This document shows positions 26,141-37,425 of a stretch of DNA of 64,000 nucleotides, one piece after another. Position 1 is the first letter of the stretch; every line of letters begins with the position of its first letter. Where the stretch lies: contig NC_079879.1 in NCBI RefSeq assembly GCF_029227915.1, positions 16,494,001 to 16,558,000 on the forward strand, given 5' to 3'. The notes below the pieces were generated by a model. It made no database searches, was not told where the DNA came from, and saw only the letters and a list, made by a program, of their open reading frames with translations. The stretch is from Hydractinia symbiolongicarpus (Eukaryota; Cnidaria; Hydrozoa; Anthoathecata; Hydractiniidae). A program made the translations under genes and the position numbers.

Positions 26141-28808
26141 CAACCTCGTCCCCAGGGCATCTTGTATCTTTCCTGACCCAGGGACAGCGATACGAATATG
26201 GCCCTGGAGGAGGCTGGTCCGATATGAAACCTGATTGGCGCGGATATGTCAAATAATTATTGCGTCATACAAAACATTTTGGCGAGGCGGCGAGTCTGTG
26301 ACCAACAGGAGGAAGCTGTTCGTATTAAAATGGCGGAGGAGGTGTATCAGCAGTATCAAGTTTTTTTCAAAGTGAAAAATTTAATAAAAAGCATTACGAA
26401 GCAATGAGAGTATAAAATAAGACATCATAAAGTAATACTGCTTACATGACAATATTTCAATAGCTGGGAATGTTTAATAAAGCTAAAAAAGTAGCTAGCT
26501 AGCACACTATACCTAGCATAAAATTGCCGCCCATGTCCTTTATAGACAAAATAATTTTGCACAAAATATGGAAAATGTTTTTTTTACAAAATATATATCA
26601 TTACGTTTTAAATTATATCAGGTTGTTATTAGTGGGCATGTTTTATTACCTTATATGCTTTGGTTACCATAAAAATATAAAAAGCCAGTAGGTTAACCGT
26701 TGGAGCCATTTTATCATTGAATGCACATTTACCCGGCCTAATTCAAGAAAATTCAAAGTGCAATAGCTTCAGTAAAAAAATAAAGTTATTGACTTGAAAC
26801 TTGTTAAGGAGTACTTTTAAACCAATCTGATAAAATATAATTTTACACGAGGCATAAAAAATTTACAAAGCCATTTTGAGGAAGAGAAAAAGGTAGGAAG
26901 ATTTTCTTAAACTGATTCTTGCTAGGCCTTTTTTAACACGCTATGAAGAAATTTCAGAAAATCGAACTCAATCAAATTTGATTGAGCGCTCAATCAGGCG
27001 TATGGTTAAATCCACGATGTACTGAAGATGGTGGTAGATATTTAACAACTCACCACTGTGATATATTATCTCAAGAGTTTTAATACAAATTACAAAGAAG
27101 TAAACATGAAAAATAACAAAAAAAGTCTAAACCGAGTATATAGTTTATATAGCGTCCCATAACTTCAGTAAAAATTAAAATATTGACTTGAGATTTGGTA
27201 TGATATGGTTTTAGATTGGTTTGATGAAATTGAGCCAAAAAATAGTTCTATTATCATCACGCTTTCTGAGTTTCAGAATTTAGCCCTTTTCAGAGACGCC
27301 GTTTTGACAGCATATCAATTTTGACCAAGATACAGATTCAGAAAATTTTAAAAGCTATTCTAACCTCAGAAATAGGTCAGATAAGATTCAACCTAAAATT
27401 ATGCCAGTAAACAAAAAATTTAGTTGCAAGGAATATCTCTTTGCTGATATCTTTTTGTGATAGGATGCTCTTATGAGAATACTGAATTAATCTTCACGGG
27501 TAGCTAGTTTGGCATTTTAAATATTTTCCAAGCAGAATGATAACAATAAATAGATGTATATATCAATAAAAATTTTTTGAACAGCAGCAGAATTTTGATG
27601 AGCTCTAAATTGCGAATTTATGAAACTAATTTTGGTCCAAAATCCCCAAAATAATTTCCTCAAAAAATTATTCCCGAAACATTTTTTTTGCAAGGAAGCA
27701 ATACTTTGCTGTTGGTAAAGTTGTATACCAATTCTTTCTAAACTATTAAGGCAGTGGTACATTAATTCGAGAAAACAGATCACACGTAGACTTGTCGATT
27801 TCAATTTTCAACCAGCATAATGCTTTTGATAAAGTTTTTGGATTATTTATGTTTTAAACAGAAAAAACCTTGTTTTTGTATATCTGTGTGTGCAAATTAA
27901 ATGTGAGCTTGTTGAGTAAAAAATAAAAAAGCTGCAAGGCGTTTTAAAAACATGTCATTAAGAAAAGAAAAAGCAGAATTTATCAGTAATGGGTGGCTTT
28001 TTGTAAATGTTAAGGCCACAAATGTAAAAGAAAAAAATATTTCTGAAGTAAATACTTTTCTGAAGCCTTTTTCACCCAATATAACTGCAAGCAGTGAGTC
28101 CACCATATATGAATTCCGTTTCAGTTAAGTATTGTTTAAATACAGCCAAATCTTTGTCATCATATAAAAGCAGTAATGCAGACACAGATATGAACTCACG
28201 GTAAATGAGAATTCTAAAGTTCAGCCAAAATGATTAAAAAATATAAATGTTAGTATGAGCTTAAATTTCTGCCTAGCTACTTTCAGTCAGGTACCTAGAA
28301 TGATACGAACATTTGAAAATTATGTAGCCATATATGCACCTTAGAGAACCAACGAAGTGCTATGTTCAGATGGGCAAATCATTTACTAATTTTCAAGTTT
28401 CCCCTAGCTACAAGTTTTGCAACCCAATGCTTGCTAGTCAACCAATTCAGTTAAATACACATAACTAAATTGCTTGAATTTCTTCAAGTAAACAGCAGCC
28501 TAAATAACATTGTATATTTATACATTTACACAACAATCAAGGGCAATATGCGAGAAGTTTTTGTGTTGCGATGAGAGGAATCAAAACAAACTCGCCGCAC
28601 GTATCTGTGACGTAAAACGCCGATCTCCCTTAGCTCTGCAAGGTTATATATAAAACTTTGGTACATTGACACAAATCTCATTAAATACCCTCCAATACAC
28701 AGAAATACTGTGTATTGGAGGGTCACGTGACGAGGCCTCCTCCACGGCCATGTCCGTATCGCCGTCCCGGGGTCAGAAAAGATACAAGATGCCCTGGGGA
28801 CGAGGCTG
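26141..28808. mobile_element. Non-autonomous DNA transposon, ~80-bp TIRs, 9-bp TSD (MULE-like)
   Basis: The left end CAACCTCGTCCCCAGGGC and the right end (reverse complement CAGCCTCGTCCCCAGGGC) pair for about 80 bp with roughly ten mismatches, continuing through CGATACG and GGAGGAGGC. The 9-bp duplication TTAATACCG flanks both ends. The element is 2668 bp. Frames inside (27517-27804, 27897-28106) have no transposase motifs, so mobility would need a protein from elsewhere. Long TIRs with a 9-bp duplication are the Mutator pattern, hence the MULE-like call. Related ends occur near 34858 and 59270. Confidence 0.85.
28687..28723. repeat. Perfect 16-bp stem hairpin near the right TIR
   Basis: ACCCTCCAATACACAG (28687-28702), a 5-nt loop, then its exact complement (28708-28723). 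It lies immediately inside the right terminal repeat of the element. Confidence 0.9.
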
Positions 28809-28817
28809 TTAATACCG
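28809..28817. repeat. 9-bp target-site duplication (right)
   Basis: TTAATACCG, identical to 26132-26140. Confidence 0.85.
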
Positions 28818-29110
28818 ATCATTATAAACAAATATGGCGGCTGCTTGAAGTGCGTTATTGCGGGGTGCTCTGTTGCTTTCGTTATTCATTTGTTGAAAGA
28901 TTTGTTTACAACATTTTTATTTAGCTATACTTCTACTTTAGAAAAAATAATTTGAGTCAGTACAGTTTAACACTTTGGGTCGTAGATCGGTGAAGTACTG
29001 GAAATATAAACAGAATGTTGAAAAATATTGCGTCAAACTTTTTGCAGTCCGCAGGAAATTGTAGGTTGTTCAGAAGACATTAAACGAATAAGTTTTTAAG
29101 GAAAACCTAA
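28818..29110. other. Non-coding
   Basis: Short unique spacer with no recognisable gene between the MULE-like element and the Helitron-like array. Confidence 0.5.
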
Positions 29111-30766
29111 TCTCTATAATAATAGCCGTATTCCGTCTGTCTGTCTGTTCAAAAGGGTTTACCGATATTCCTTTGATCTTTCCGCGAATTTTTAGAAACC
29201 AGGGGGTTGTTTAATCGAAAACTTTATTATTGATTAAAATAAATTCAAGAATTTAATTTATTTCCTTACTTTAATTGATTATCATCATTAAGAAAAATAA
29301 ATTAAGTGATTAAAATGAATTCATTATTTAAATGCGCCATTTTTAATAATAATTTACCCCGTGACCTTAATCGCCGATTCCGCTCAGGAGACACAGAAAA
29401 CAAATAGGATGGCTTTACTGACAGTTTAACTGACTTTGTTTTAGTTTTTAAAAAGTAATGGTTGTCAGTGTTGTTTCTAAGTCTGTTTCACCTTTTTGTC
29501 TTCTATAAGCTTTTTATATTTGTAATATTTGTTTTGTGAAGATAAATATATTGTCACGTTTTTTAGCTACCTACAGATCTTAAACGCCCCAGTTTTAGGA
29601 TTTTTGGCTAGGAACGAATATTTTGAAGGCTAGCTAGCTAATAGCCTTACTTTTTACTAATTTTGTTTGGTATAAGAGGTTTTTCTCCAACCCAACATTT
29701 ATTTTTATGTCAAGGATATAGCCATTTAGCTATCTCATATATTTACCTAAAAAGTGAGAGTATAAAAATTCAGTTTGGCTATCAATATCGCAATATTCTC
29801 GGAAATAAATCTTATGCTAAATGCAGTTTAGCTAGGTAGCTACATCTTTTTAGTTATTTTCCTTAAAACATTTTTTGCAAATAAAATGGCTGAGCAATTG
29901 CTTTAGCTGGAAGGGTAACGACAGGCTTTTTCCTGTGTTGTCATTTAAACCGAAGTTGTGATAAAGTTTTTTTGGAGAAGTGTACTGTTCACATCTGTTT
30001 AACTGTACTAAGCGGTCAGCTTAGTGTTAACAATAGCCTGTTTTTTGGAAAAGGCTGTTACGCCTATGCAGCTCATCCCACTGTGACAATTAATTTTTAA
30101 ACTTTCTTGGGAATCACGCCTGTACGAATGTCCAACAAAGATTAGCTGGACTAACCGCTTAGCCCTATGCAAGAAGCGAACGACTGTTTCTTGTGTTTTC
30201 ATTTAAATAGAGTCTTTCATTTAAATAGAGTTTTTTTCAAAAGGGTATTATCCCTATACACCTGTGTAACACCGTTTAACTGTACTAAGCGCTCAATCCG
30301 GTGTCACGATTAATTTTTTATCTTTTACAAAAGCTTATTCCACAAAATAAAATAATATTGACCGATTGTTTTTGCTATGACAGAGTCACAACGGTTGTAA
30401 ACTGTGTTTTTATTTCAGCCTTTGTTGCGGGAAAGTTATTTTTTGAAAAATTTGTTACAGTCGCAACACTATAATGGTGTGTGCGCTTCACTTGATATAC
30501 GACATACTGCATACCTGTACTAAAGCGCTCCACCTGACTGTGTCGCACAGTTTGCAGTTCTTTTTAAGCGTACCTTAGGGCGTTCAACAACAGTTACTTG
30601 TGGCTCATCCCGGCGATTCGACGCCTGTTTTCCTGGCTAGTCTATGATATAATACCCGTATACGTCTGTCTGTCCCCCAAAATGGTAGCTGTAGTAGTGA
30701 GATACACGAAATGTGGTAAATAAAGGAGAGGAGGACCCGTGGATTTATCCACGGGCCACCGACTAG
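29111..30766 (+). mobile_element. Helitron-like element(s) with 3' hairpin and CTAG
   Basis: A 5' terminus TCTCTATAATAATAGCCGTA starts at 29111 after AA. The 3' terminus is a hairpin CCCGTGG...CCACGGG (30736-30755) followed by CACCGACTAG ending at 30766. A second 5'-type end (TCTATGATATAATACCCGTA) lies at 30641 after CTAG, so the last 126 bp may be a separate miniature copy. The body at 29540-30560 matches the minus-strand copy at about 840-2000 and sequence at 56385-57130. No Rep/helicase is encoded. Confidence 0.6.
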
Positions 30767-31520
30767 TCTATATAATATTACGAAAGTTGTATCCATCTGT
30801 GCCGGGCAAAGTGAATATTATTTTTGAAATCGCCAAAAGACATGTTAATCGTGAAATTAAATGTCACAACGTAAATAACGTATATATTTAACACCAATAG
30901 TTTAAATTTAAAGTAATAAAGCTATTACAATGCAATCATAGCTTTGAGGTTAAATAACTTGGGAATGATTTAGTGATGTCAGTCATTTTTAAAGAACAAC
31001 CTGGGATTAAATTGGGTAAGATTCTCGAATTGGGGTCCCTGAATCCGTTTCGGAATCGAAACTTTCATGACGTTATCAAAAATCCTATACATTTTCTTGA
31101 TCAGTGTTTCCAGATTTTTACGATAAAGGCAACGGGTATATAATTTTTTTTTGTTCTTTGGAGAAGAACTTTGCTGACGTCAGCAAAATTTTAAAACCAA
31201 TATATTTCATTATTGTTGTCAAAAGTGCATGATCCGAGACATTCTCTTGGTCAGAGTTTCACACTATACACCGATGCAATAGGTAAACAAATTTGTGGAT
31301 AAAGTTTTGTGTACATTGGCTGGTTTTTACTGATGTCAGCAAAAGTTGTAATCCCTTGTATCTCCTTAAGAGTTTGTAGAAAGCGCATGATCATATAGTT
31401 TCTAATTTTTTTTCCTATATAGACGGGTCATTGTTAACCCGTATATATACTTACACAACAGCCTAACATGAAGACCAGAATTAGGACCGGCGAATTCGTA
31501 GATTTCCACAGGCTAACTAG
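30767..31520 (+). mobile_element. Helitron-like element abutting the previous one
   Basis: Begins with TCTATATAATATTACG exactly at the base after the preceding CTAG and ends at GGCTAACTAG (31511-31520), preceded by a degraded hairpin arm. Internal sequence (AATCCGTTTCGGAA, GACGTCAGCAAAA, ATTTTCTTGATCA) is shared in reverse orientation with 62280-62785. Head-to-tail junctions are known for Helitrons. No coding capacity. Confidence 0.55.
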
Positions 31521-32198
31521 TATTATATAGAGGTTTTTGAGGGTATAACTTATTTGGGATTGGGAGGTAAGCTTTAAGTGCAAGTTTCAATAAATTTCTA
31601 CTTTTTAACTTGACTTTCCTATGTTGTTTATATATTTTGTCTATGTGATGCGTGTGGATGGCGAAACTAAAAATCACAATATTTACGTCACCCCACAACT
31701 CATCTTATGTCTGCCAGATTAGATAGAATACCGTGAGGACTTGGTATTCTATCTAATCTGACAGTCGTGCATTTGAACATACCTTGCCAATGAAATAAAA
31801 AAAATTACAATGAGTTTAATTTTGTGCGTGCAGCGATTGTTAAGAATATACAAGAAGCCCTCCGCAATTCGTGACATACTTGTCACGATTTTATAGCCGT
31901 AATACATTATCTTTCACCAAAAATATCCAGCCTCAACAATTCCTCTTTAAATTAAAATTCATGAATAATTAATTAGTTCTGCTCAATATAGCTTTGTCTA
32001 CGTGCTTGCGAAATTGTACAGAAGCAAATGACGTAATTATTAAAGGGAAACGTCAATAACATCAAAGATGGCGCATTATCAGACGATCTTCATTATGCTA
32101 CACTGCACGAGCTTTAACTTTCGATAGCATATAACCTCTAAAATAAAGTAATGTTCATTGGATAATAAATCAATTTGTTGCACTGTCAGTAATAACAA
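31521..32198. other. Non-coding
   Basis: No gene recognised. It contains the hairpin at 31715-31760. Confidence 0.5.
31715..31760. repeat. Perfect 18-bp stem hairpin
   Basis: CAGATTAGATAGAATACC (31715-31732), a 10-nt loop, then its exact complement (31743-31760). Pairing extends about four more base pairs with one mismatch. It could be a small foldback element or a small-RNA-type precursor; the sequence alone does not decide. Confidence 0.85.
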
Positions 32199-33555
32199 TT
32201 TCTGACATGCTAATTAAAGCACTTTCCTATCGTGCAGGGAACTTAGAAAAAGATAAGATTCTCATTCTGGCGCCAACTGGTGTTGCTGCTATCAATGTAG
32301 AGTGAAATACAATACATTCAGCTTTAGGTATACCAGTTGATAGAAGTTTTACTAAAAACATTTCTAAGTTGAGTGATAAAAAGAGGTGCATGTTGCGAAA
32401 TAAGTTTGCAGAGCTAAGCATTATCGTAATAGACGAAATCTCAATGGTTTCAAACAAGCTGCTGTTGCACATTCACCAACGGCTAACTGAAATATTTGGA
32501 TGCTCAGATGACATTCCATTTGCAGGAATATCTGTTATAGCATGTGGGGATTTCTACCAACTTTCACCAATTCAAGCAAGACCAATTTATGCAGACTACA
32601 AAGATGTATTGCTAAATCTTTCGCATTGCTGGAAATATTTTAAGATTGCTGAACTGACAGAAGTTATGAGACAGCGTGGTGATCAATGTTTGATTGAATT
32701 ATTAAACAATATCAGAGTGGGAAACTTAGAAACACAACACGAAGATTTAAATTTAAATTTATTTTTCAAAATGACACAAACTACCCCAAGGACGCAATTC
32801 ATATCTTTGCTGAAAACCAACCTGCCTCTGAACACAATAAAATGATGCTAAACAGTATAGCATCGAATGAAATAAATATCGAGGCCATTGACAAAATTCC
32901 ATAAAATATTCCTGTGTCAATGGTGCAAAAACTCCATAGCCGCACTCAAATGGAGACAGGTGGACTAGCTCAAAACCTTCTTTTAAAACTTACCGCGAGA
33001 GTCATGTTGAAATCAAATATCGACATATCAGATAAACTTATTAATGGACAGATTGGAACTGTTCATCATATAAAAACCGATGGATTAGGAAAAGTAACAA
33101 AAATATATTTGAGAATGGAAGACGAAAGTACAGGAGTTAAAACAGATCCATATGCTATGAAAGAAAATGTTATTCCAATAAGCAGGATGGAAAAGGAAAT
33201 CAAATTTAATAAACAGAATCTAACTTCACCTACTATGAAACGAATGCAATTCCCACTGATGCTGTCATGGGCCTGTACTGTTCACAAGGTTTAAGGAAAA
33301 ACGTTTGATAAAATTGTTGTTTGTTTTGATTTAAAAAAGCAACGAGCTTTTAACAAAGGACAAATCTATGTTGCATTAAGTCGAGTCACAAGCTTAGAGG
33401 TTTTATACCTGACGGGGACATTTTCCAGATCAGCTATTAAATCACACACACGAGCAACCGAGCAATACAATTATGTGCGAAAACACTCAAAATTGACATT
33501 ACAAGATACTGGCGTAATTAGTGAAAATTTTATAATAGTAACTTTGCTTAATACA
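32199..33555 (+). pseudogene. Helentron PIF1-type helicase, 5'-truncated
   Basis: Encodes superfamily-1 PIF1/RRM3 helicase motifs in order: LILAPTGVAAINV (motif Ia), IIVIDEISMVS (Walker B/II), GDFYQLSPIQ (III), LTEVMRQ (IV) and LMLSWACTVHKV (V, 33240-33294). After a TAA at 33292 come FDKIVVCFDL and GQIYVALSRVTSL (VI). Walker A and the upstream Rep domain are missing. Stops at about 32302, 32845 and 33292 and a frame change near 32860 disable it. The helicase is continuous with an endonuclease domain downstream, the arrangement of Helentrons rather than canonical Helitrons. Confidence 0.85.
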
Positions 33556-34040
33556 AGATCCTACAACAAACATAAAATGATATTAAGTCCGACCGCGTTC
33601 TCATGAAAAGTGATTTATTATGCCTAACAGAAACTCAGATACCAATTAATTCATGCTCCGACACAAAACTAGATTACTTTACTTTAATCCCAAACAACAA
33701 TGTAGATAGGTTTTCTAGTCTTTTAGTTGGTCATAATGAAACTATAGAATTGTTTGATATTGTGAAAATTCCAGGTGCAATATTTTTTAAAATGACGAAG
33801 AAAACGTTTCAAAAGAATGTTGTTAGTTTTTTACTTCTATATCGTAAAAATTGTCTTAATCGAGATGAGTCATTATACTTTTTTCAACATTTTTTGGGAA
33901 ACGAAATCGTTGGTGTTATACTCAGAGATTTTAATGTAAATGCATTTAGTGACAGAAACTATTTCCTTGATTTTCACACTGAATATAAACAAGTTGTAAC
34001 CTCTCCAACTCATATATCCGGTTCACTTATCGAAGTGTAA
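33556..34040 (+). pseudogene. Helentron AP-type endonuclease domain
   Basis: Frame 33603-34040 reads LLCLTETQI, IVGVILRDFNVNAFSD and VVTSPTHISGSLIEV. These are the exonuclease-endonuclease-phosphatase fold signatures (ETQ metal site, the DFN box, PTH) seen at the C-terminus of Helentron replicases. It follows the helicase after a short spacer with stops. It probably nicks target DNA or processes ends in an intact element. The copy ends shortly after the last motif and is not expected to be functional. Confidence 0.75.
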
Positions 34041-34433
34041 CCCATTTAATAAACGTCCCCCTCTTTTAACCCCCCCCCCCCCCCCCCCCCTCGAATAGAA
34101 GCCCCCCCCTCTCCAAAAAAGTTTATTCGAAGCATTACGGTAAAGTGTTCAACATTTTCAAGACCGGAATCAAATCATAGTGGCGTGCAACCTCATTGGC
34201 TCGAAATTACGTCATGCTATATTCACGCTCGAAATCTCATTTAAAACTCGCTATTACTCGCGCGACTTAAAAATCTTCCTTATGCGTCGAGAGCTAGTTA
34301 TTTATGCTTAGTAAAACACACATAAAGAGAAACAATTGCAATGTAAAAATTATGACATTTGCAGTTAGTTCAACAAACCAAAACTTTCTATTTAGCTGGC
34401 ACATTTGTTTGGTAGCCAGCTAACAGCTTTATG
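34041..34433. other. Non-coding with a poly-C tract
   Basis: A run of about 20 C at 34070-34091 (with nearby shorter C runs), then AT-rich sequence. No gene. Confidence 0.6.
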
Positions 34434-34497
34434 CGGTAGGCACTATAACCAGGGATCAAGTCGGAAGTCTTATAAAAAATAATTTTGGCGAGTTAAC
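34434..34497 (+). repeat. Left inverted repeat of an older, Polinton-interrupted element
   Basis: GGTAGGCACTATAACCAGGG and onward for about 62 bp matches the reverse complement of 52131-52197. The outer 30 bp are nearly perfect and the inner part is imperfect (ending GAGTTA). The two repeats bracket a 1.9-kb region plus the inserted Polinton. Confidence 0.65.
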
Positions 34498-36083
34498 CTG
34501 ATGGTCTCGATAGTCTAATAAGCGAGTAAAAATGTTTTGAACGCCCCAGGAAAATATCAAAACACTATAAGTCACATAAATAAAACAAATAAACCTGTGA
34601 ATTAAAATGTATGACATTTAAAATGGGTAAAAAAATTTTTAAAAAAATTTTAAAATTTTATATTTTGTTTTTATATTAAAGAATCAAGAATTATTACAAC
34701 ATGAAAATATCGTCGCAAACTCAAAACATTTTTGGCGTGCACACACATTTTTAAATTTAACTTATTCAAGAAATGGAATTATTTTATCTAGCGAAAATGA
34801 GGACTTCGAAGATTTAATCGAGCAGTTATGTAAGTAAGATAGCAATATCTTCTTGCACCCTCGTCCCCAGGTTTTTTATGCGAACGATTATGCGAACGCG
34901 TCATATGTTAATTTATGCAACTAACAATGGCTGAACTTTAGCAGGCAGAATTTTATGTTCCAGTAGCAACAGAAAATGATTGTCTCACGACTAAAATATA
35001 TACAAGAAAAATTACCTTGGTAACTGCAATAAGCGTCTTTCAAGTTTAAAAAAAGATGTGCTATTATTAGCAGTTACGTAATACCTTAATATAGTTTAGC
35101 TAGCTAGATACTTCCTAAAAACTTAAAAGCTAGATAGTTCATTGTTAGGTTTCAAATCAAATTTTTGAAAAAAGTTTTTATTTTTGTGGCGTTTTGAACC
35201 ACGAAAAAAAACAAGGATTTATAGAGAAAGATGAATGTAGAGAGCTTAAGATATCATAAAAGCTTGCCTTAGATATTCTGTTATGTAAAACAGCAAAACC
35301 ATTAAGAAGGGATAATTTTGAAAAATTATTTTTTGCAAGAACTAATTTTTGAAATACTTTTAAACTTTTACGAGAACCAATTTTTTGCGAAGATAAAAGG
35401 TTTTACTCTTGTTTATAATACGTCTGAATACAATCTGAATACAAGTATGAGTATAAGTACTGAATGGAAAGAAACAGAAAAATTTCTGAGCATGCAATGT
35501 TTACGTCACGTGAACAGAGAATGTTCTTGTCTATTTTGTTCTGAGCAAAGTAGAATCGAGTTTAACTTGTTCTTTGTGTTGTATGCGAAAAAGAAAAGTA
35601 GAGAATTGTTTAGCGAATCAGGTTAATTCATTGTGTGAGGATTGCGAAAAGTGTGTTTACTTTCGGTATAAAAATGCGCAATATTATGAAATGGAAGATA
35701 CAAGTAGAATATTTTTTGTTCTGTTCCTGTCCATTTCATATTATGTAAAAAAGAATTTAAGTGGAAAAGAGCTATTAAGATGCCCAGTAAAGTGAGCTAT
35801 AAATTACTTCTTGTTGGAAACCATACCTTTTGCAAAAGTTAAAATTGAAATAAAGACTTAAACTTGCTCTAGCTTGTTTTTATGTTGGTCAAGCCTCGGA
35901 AAACAGAAAAAATAAAAGAGAAAGAAGAAAGAGAACAACTCTTGCTTTGGGAGGTGATCCAACTAAAGTAGTTTACGATCGTAAAAGATTGCGTCGGCAT
36001 CTACTTTTGTGTTTGCGTCAAGAAAAAATCCTTTCTTTTCCTGAAGAAACACATTAAGATCTTTAAGATGCGAAATCAAAATT
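34498..36083. other. Interior of the interrupted element, mostly non-coding
   Basis: Frames at 35318-35795 (Cys-containing, for example LCEDCEKCVYFRYKNAQYY) have no named domain and are broken. A MULE-type end fragment (CCTCGTCCCCAGG) lies near 34860. The PHD-finger frame follows. Confidence 0.4.
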
Positions 36084-36250
36084 TTGGCTATTGAGTTGTA
36101 CTGGAGTTGTCGCATGCTCTACGACAAAGAAAACGCAGATGACATGGCCGAATGCTCGAAATGTTTACAGTGGTTTCATCAAAAATGCGAAAATATCCCA
36201 CCAATAATTTTTAAATCAAGAAACAAAAATTATTTCTGTAACGCTTGCGT
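36084..36250 (+). pseudogene. PHD-finger ORF split by Polinton insertion
   Basis: The frame reads SCRMLYDKENADDMAECSKC, then WFHQKCENIPP and YFCNAC, which is the Cys4-His-Cys3 pattern of a PHD finger. The Polinton starts immediately after the last Cys codons, with the target duplication TTGCGT at 36245-36250. On the other side the frame would resume at 52024 and stop within a few codons. PHD fingers occur in several transposon-encoded proteins. The bracketing inverted repeats suggest this ORF belonged to a transposon rather than a host gene. Confidence 0.65.
36245..36250. repeat. Polinton 6-bp target-site duplication (left)
   Basis: TTGCGT, repeated at 52024-52029. Six base pairs is the length generated by Polinton/Maverick integrases. 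Confidence 0.9.
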
Positions 36251-36469
36251 AGAGATAAAGAAATGTATGTTCTGGCGCAACGCACATCGCGCGCACGCCA
36301 CAGTCAAACCCAACAAGTCGACGTCCATCCAGTACAAATCCCTTTTATGCTGTGCTTAGTCATGCATATCAAATCAATGCGGCAAGTGAGTAAAAATAAT
36401 TCTAGCACACATAGAGGTAAATTCCCCCGCACACTGCTGATATCATCAAAAATCAACGCATGCGCAGTA
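36251..36469 (+). repeat. Polinton left terminal inverted repeat
   Basis: Pairs with 51800-52023 in reverse complement from AGAGATAAAGAAATG to CATGCGCAGTA with few mismatches. The main difference is a short indel in the GCGCGCAC tract near the outer end. Confidence 0.95.
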
Positions 36470-36606
36470 ACATGCAACATATTGACCACCGCTGATCATC
36501 AAGGCATCAACGTGATTCTATTGACCACCCCTCAAGATTGAATTGTGTACGTAGGGGGAAGATGAATTAGTTAAAGTGCGCAACAGAGTAGATCAAAACA
36601 CAGGAC

Positions 36607-36927
36607 ATGTGCAACAAGGCTGTTGAAAAGTATCCTCTTATGCTCATGGATTTGCCGGATTATTTCAAAACGCAAGACATGTGCAACAAGGCTGTTGAGA
36701 AGGATCCTCGCATGCTTGAGTTTGTACCATACCGGTTCAAGACACAGGACATGTGCAGCAAAGCTTTCAATAAGAACCATAAGATGTTCTGGTTTATTCC
36801 GAAACAATTCAAGACTCAGGACATGTGTAACAAGGCTGTTGAATGGCATGCCTGTCTTGTAAGGCTGGTGCCAAGCAAGTTCAAAACACAGGACATTCGC
36901 AACAACATGTGTCCAATATGTAGGTGA
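36607..36927 (+). CDS. KTQ-repeat protein (DUF4116-like tandem repeats)
   Basis: An open frame of 106 codons made almost entirely of a 24-residue unit beginning KTQDMCNKAVEK and ending with a VP-x-x-F motif. About four units are visible, at the DNA level 72 bp each. Comparable KTQxMCxKAV repeat proteins are common in mobile or virus-like DNA of cnidarians and other eukaryotes, and are sometimes annotated as DUF4116; the function is unknown. It is the first gene inside the left terminal repeat. The ATG used is within the first repeat, so the true start may have been lost. Confidence 0.65.
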   Translation: MCNKAVEKYPLMLMDLPDYFKTQDMCNKAVEKDPRMLEFVPYRFKTQDMCSKAFNKNHKMFWFIPKQFKTQDMCNKAVEWHACLVRLVPSKFKTQDIRNNMCPICR

Positions 36928-36950
36928 AATCCTCAGATGTTGTTAGAATG

Positions 36951-36960
36951 TATATATAAA
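36951..36960 (+). promoter_or_regulatory. TATATAAA box abutting a start codon
   Basis: TATATATAAA ends directly at the ATG (36961) of the VLTF-like gene. It is one of the series of (A)ATAAA start-proximal boxes in this element. Confidence 0.45.
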
Positions 36961-37425
36961 ATGGTACTCTGTTACTGGTGCTCTGTAGAACTGTGCGACA
37001 AAATAGGCGTCAGGTGGCCCATGAGATACAACCCTCAACAGGTGAGTACAAAACATACAACGAAATCTGGCTTTTTTCATGTTAAAGAAAATCTAGCTGC
37101 CTATATGGACGATGGTGGTGAGTACGTGTACGAGGGCTACTTTTGTGGAAATGCGTGCTGCTTGGCTTACGTGGAGGAGCGAAAGGTGCATGATAGTGCG
37201 TACAAAATGTCGCTGTGGCTGTTGAAAAGGCGCTACAAAGGAAGGCCTGCCCCAGACTGGAGACTCCTCAGAAGATTTGGGGGTGACTTGACGCAAAGGA
37301 ATTTTTGGGGTTGGTTTGAAACCAAGGTTATCTTACAACCTTGTTGTAAGATAAAAATTCAAAAAAAATGCTATAATAAATGTGTAATACACTTTCAAAA
37401 GTCGATATGTTTGGAACTGCAGTAG
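36961..37425 (+). CDS. VLTF-3-like late transcription factor (zinc ribbon)
   Basis: The 154-codon frame opens MVLCYWCSVELCD with a CxxC knuckle. It has a second metal-binding motif YEGYFCGNACCLAYVEE and then APDWRLLRRFGGDLTQRNF. The series C-x-W-C, FC-xx-C-xx-AY, AP...LL-x-FGG-x-LT is the conserved core of poxvirus VLTF-3 (A2L) and its NCLDV homologues, which activate late genes. The frame is uninterrupted to TAG at 37423, though the last ~35 residues after FGWF may be non-conserved. The ATG sits on a TATATAAA box. Assignment rests on motif spacing, and no search was run. Confidence 0.6.
   Translation: MVLCYWCSVELCDKIGVRWPMRYNPQQVSTKHTTKSGFFHVKENLAAYMDDGGEYVYEGYFCGNACCLAYVEERKVHDSAYKMSLWLLKRRYKGRPAPDWRLLRRFGGDLTQRNFWGWFETKVILQPCCKIKIQKKCYNKCVIHFQKSICLELQ
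37328..37354. terminator. 12-bp perfect hairpin inside the VLTF-like gene's 3' end
   Basis: TTATCTTACAAC, a 3-nt loop, GTTGTAAGATAA (37328-37354), followed by an A-rich stretch. It lies at the point where similarity to the VLTF core ends, so it may mark the original 3' end or a transcript-end structure. Confidence 0.4.
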
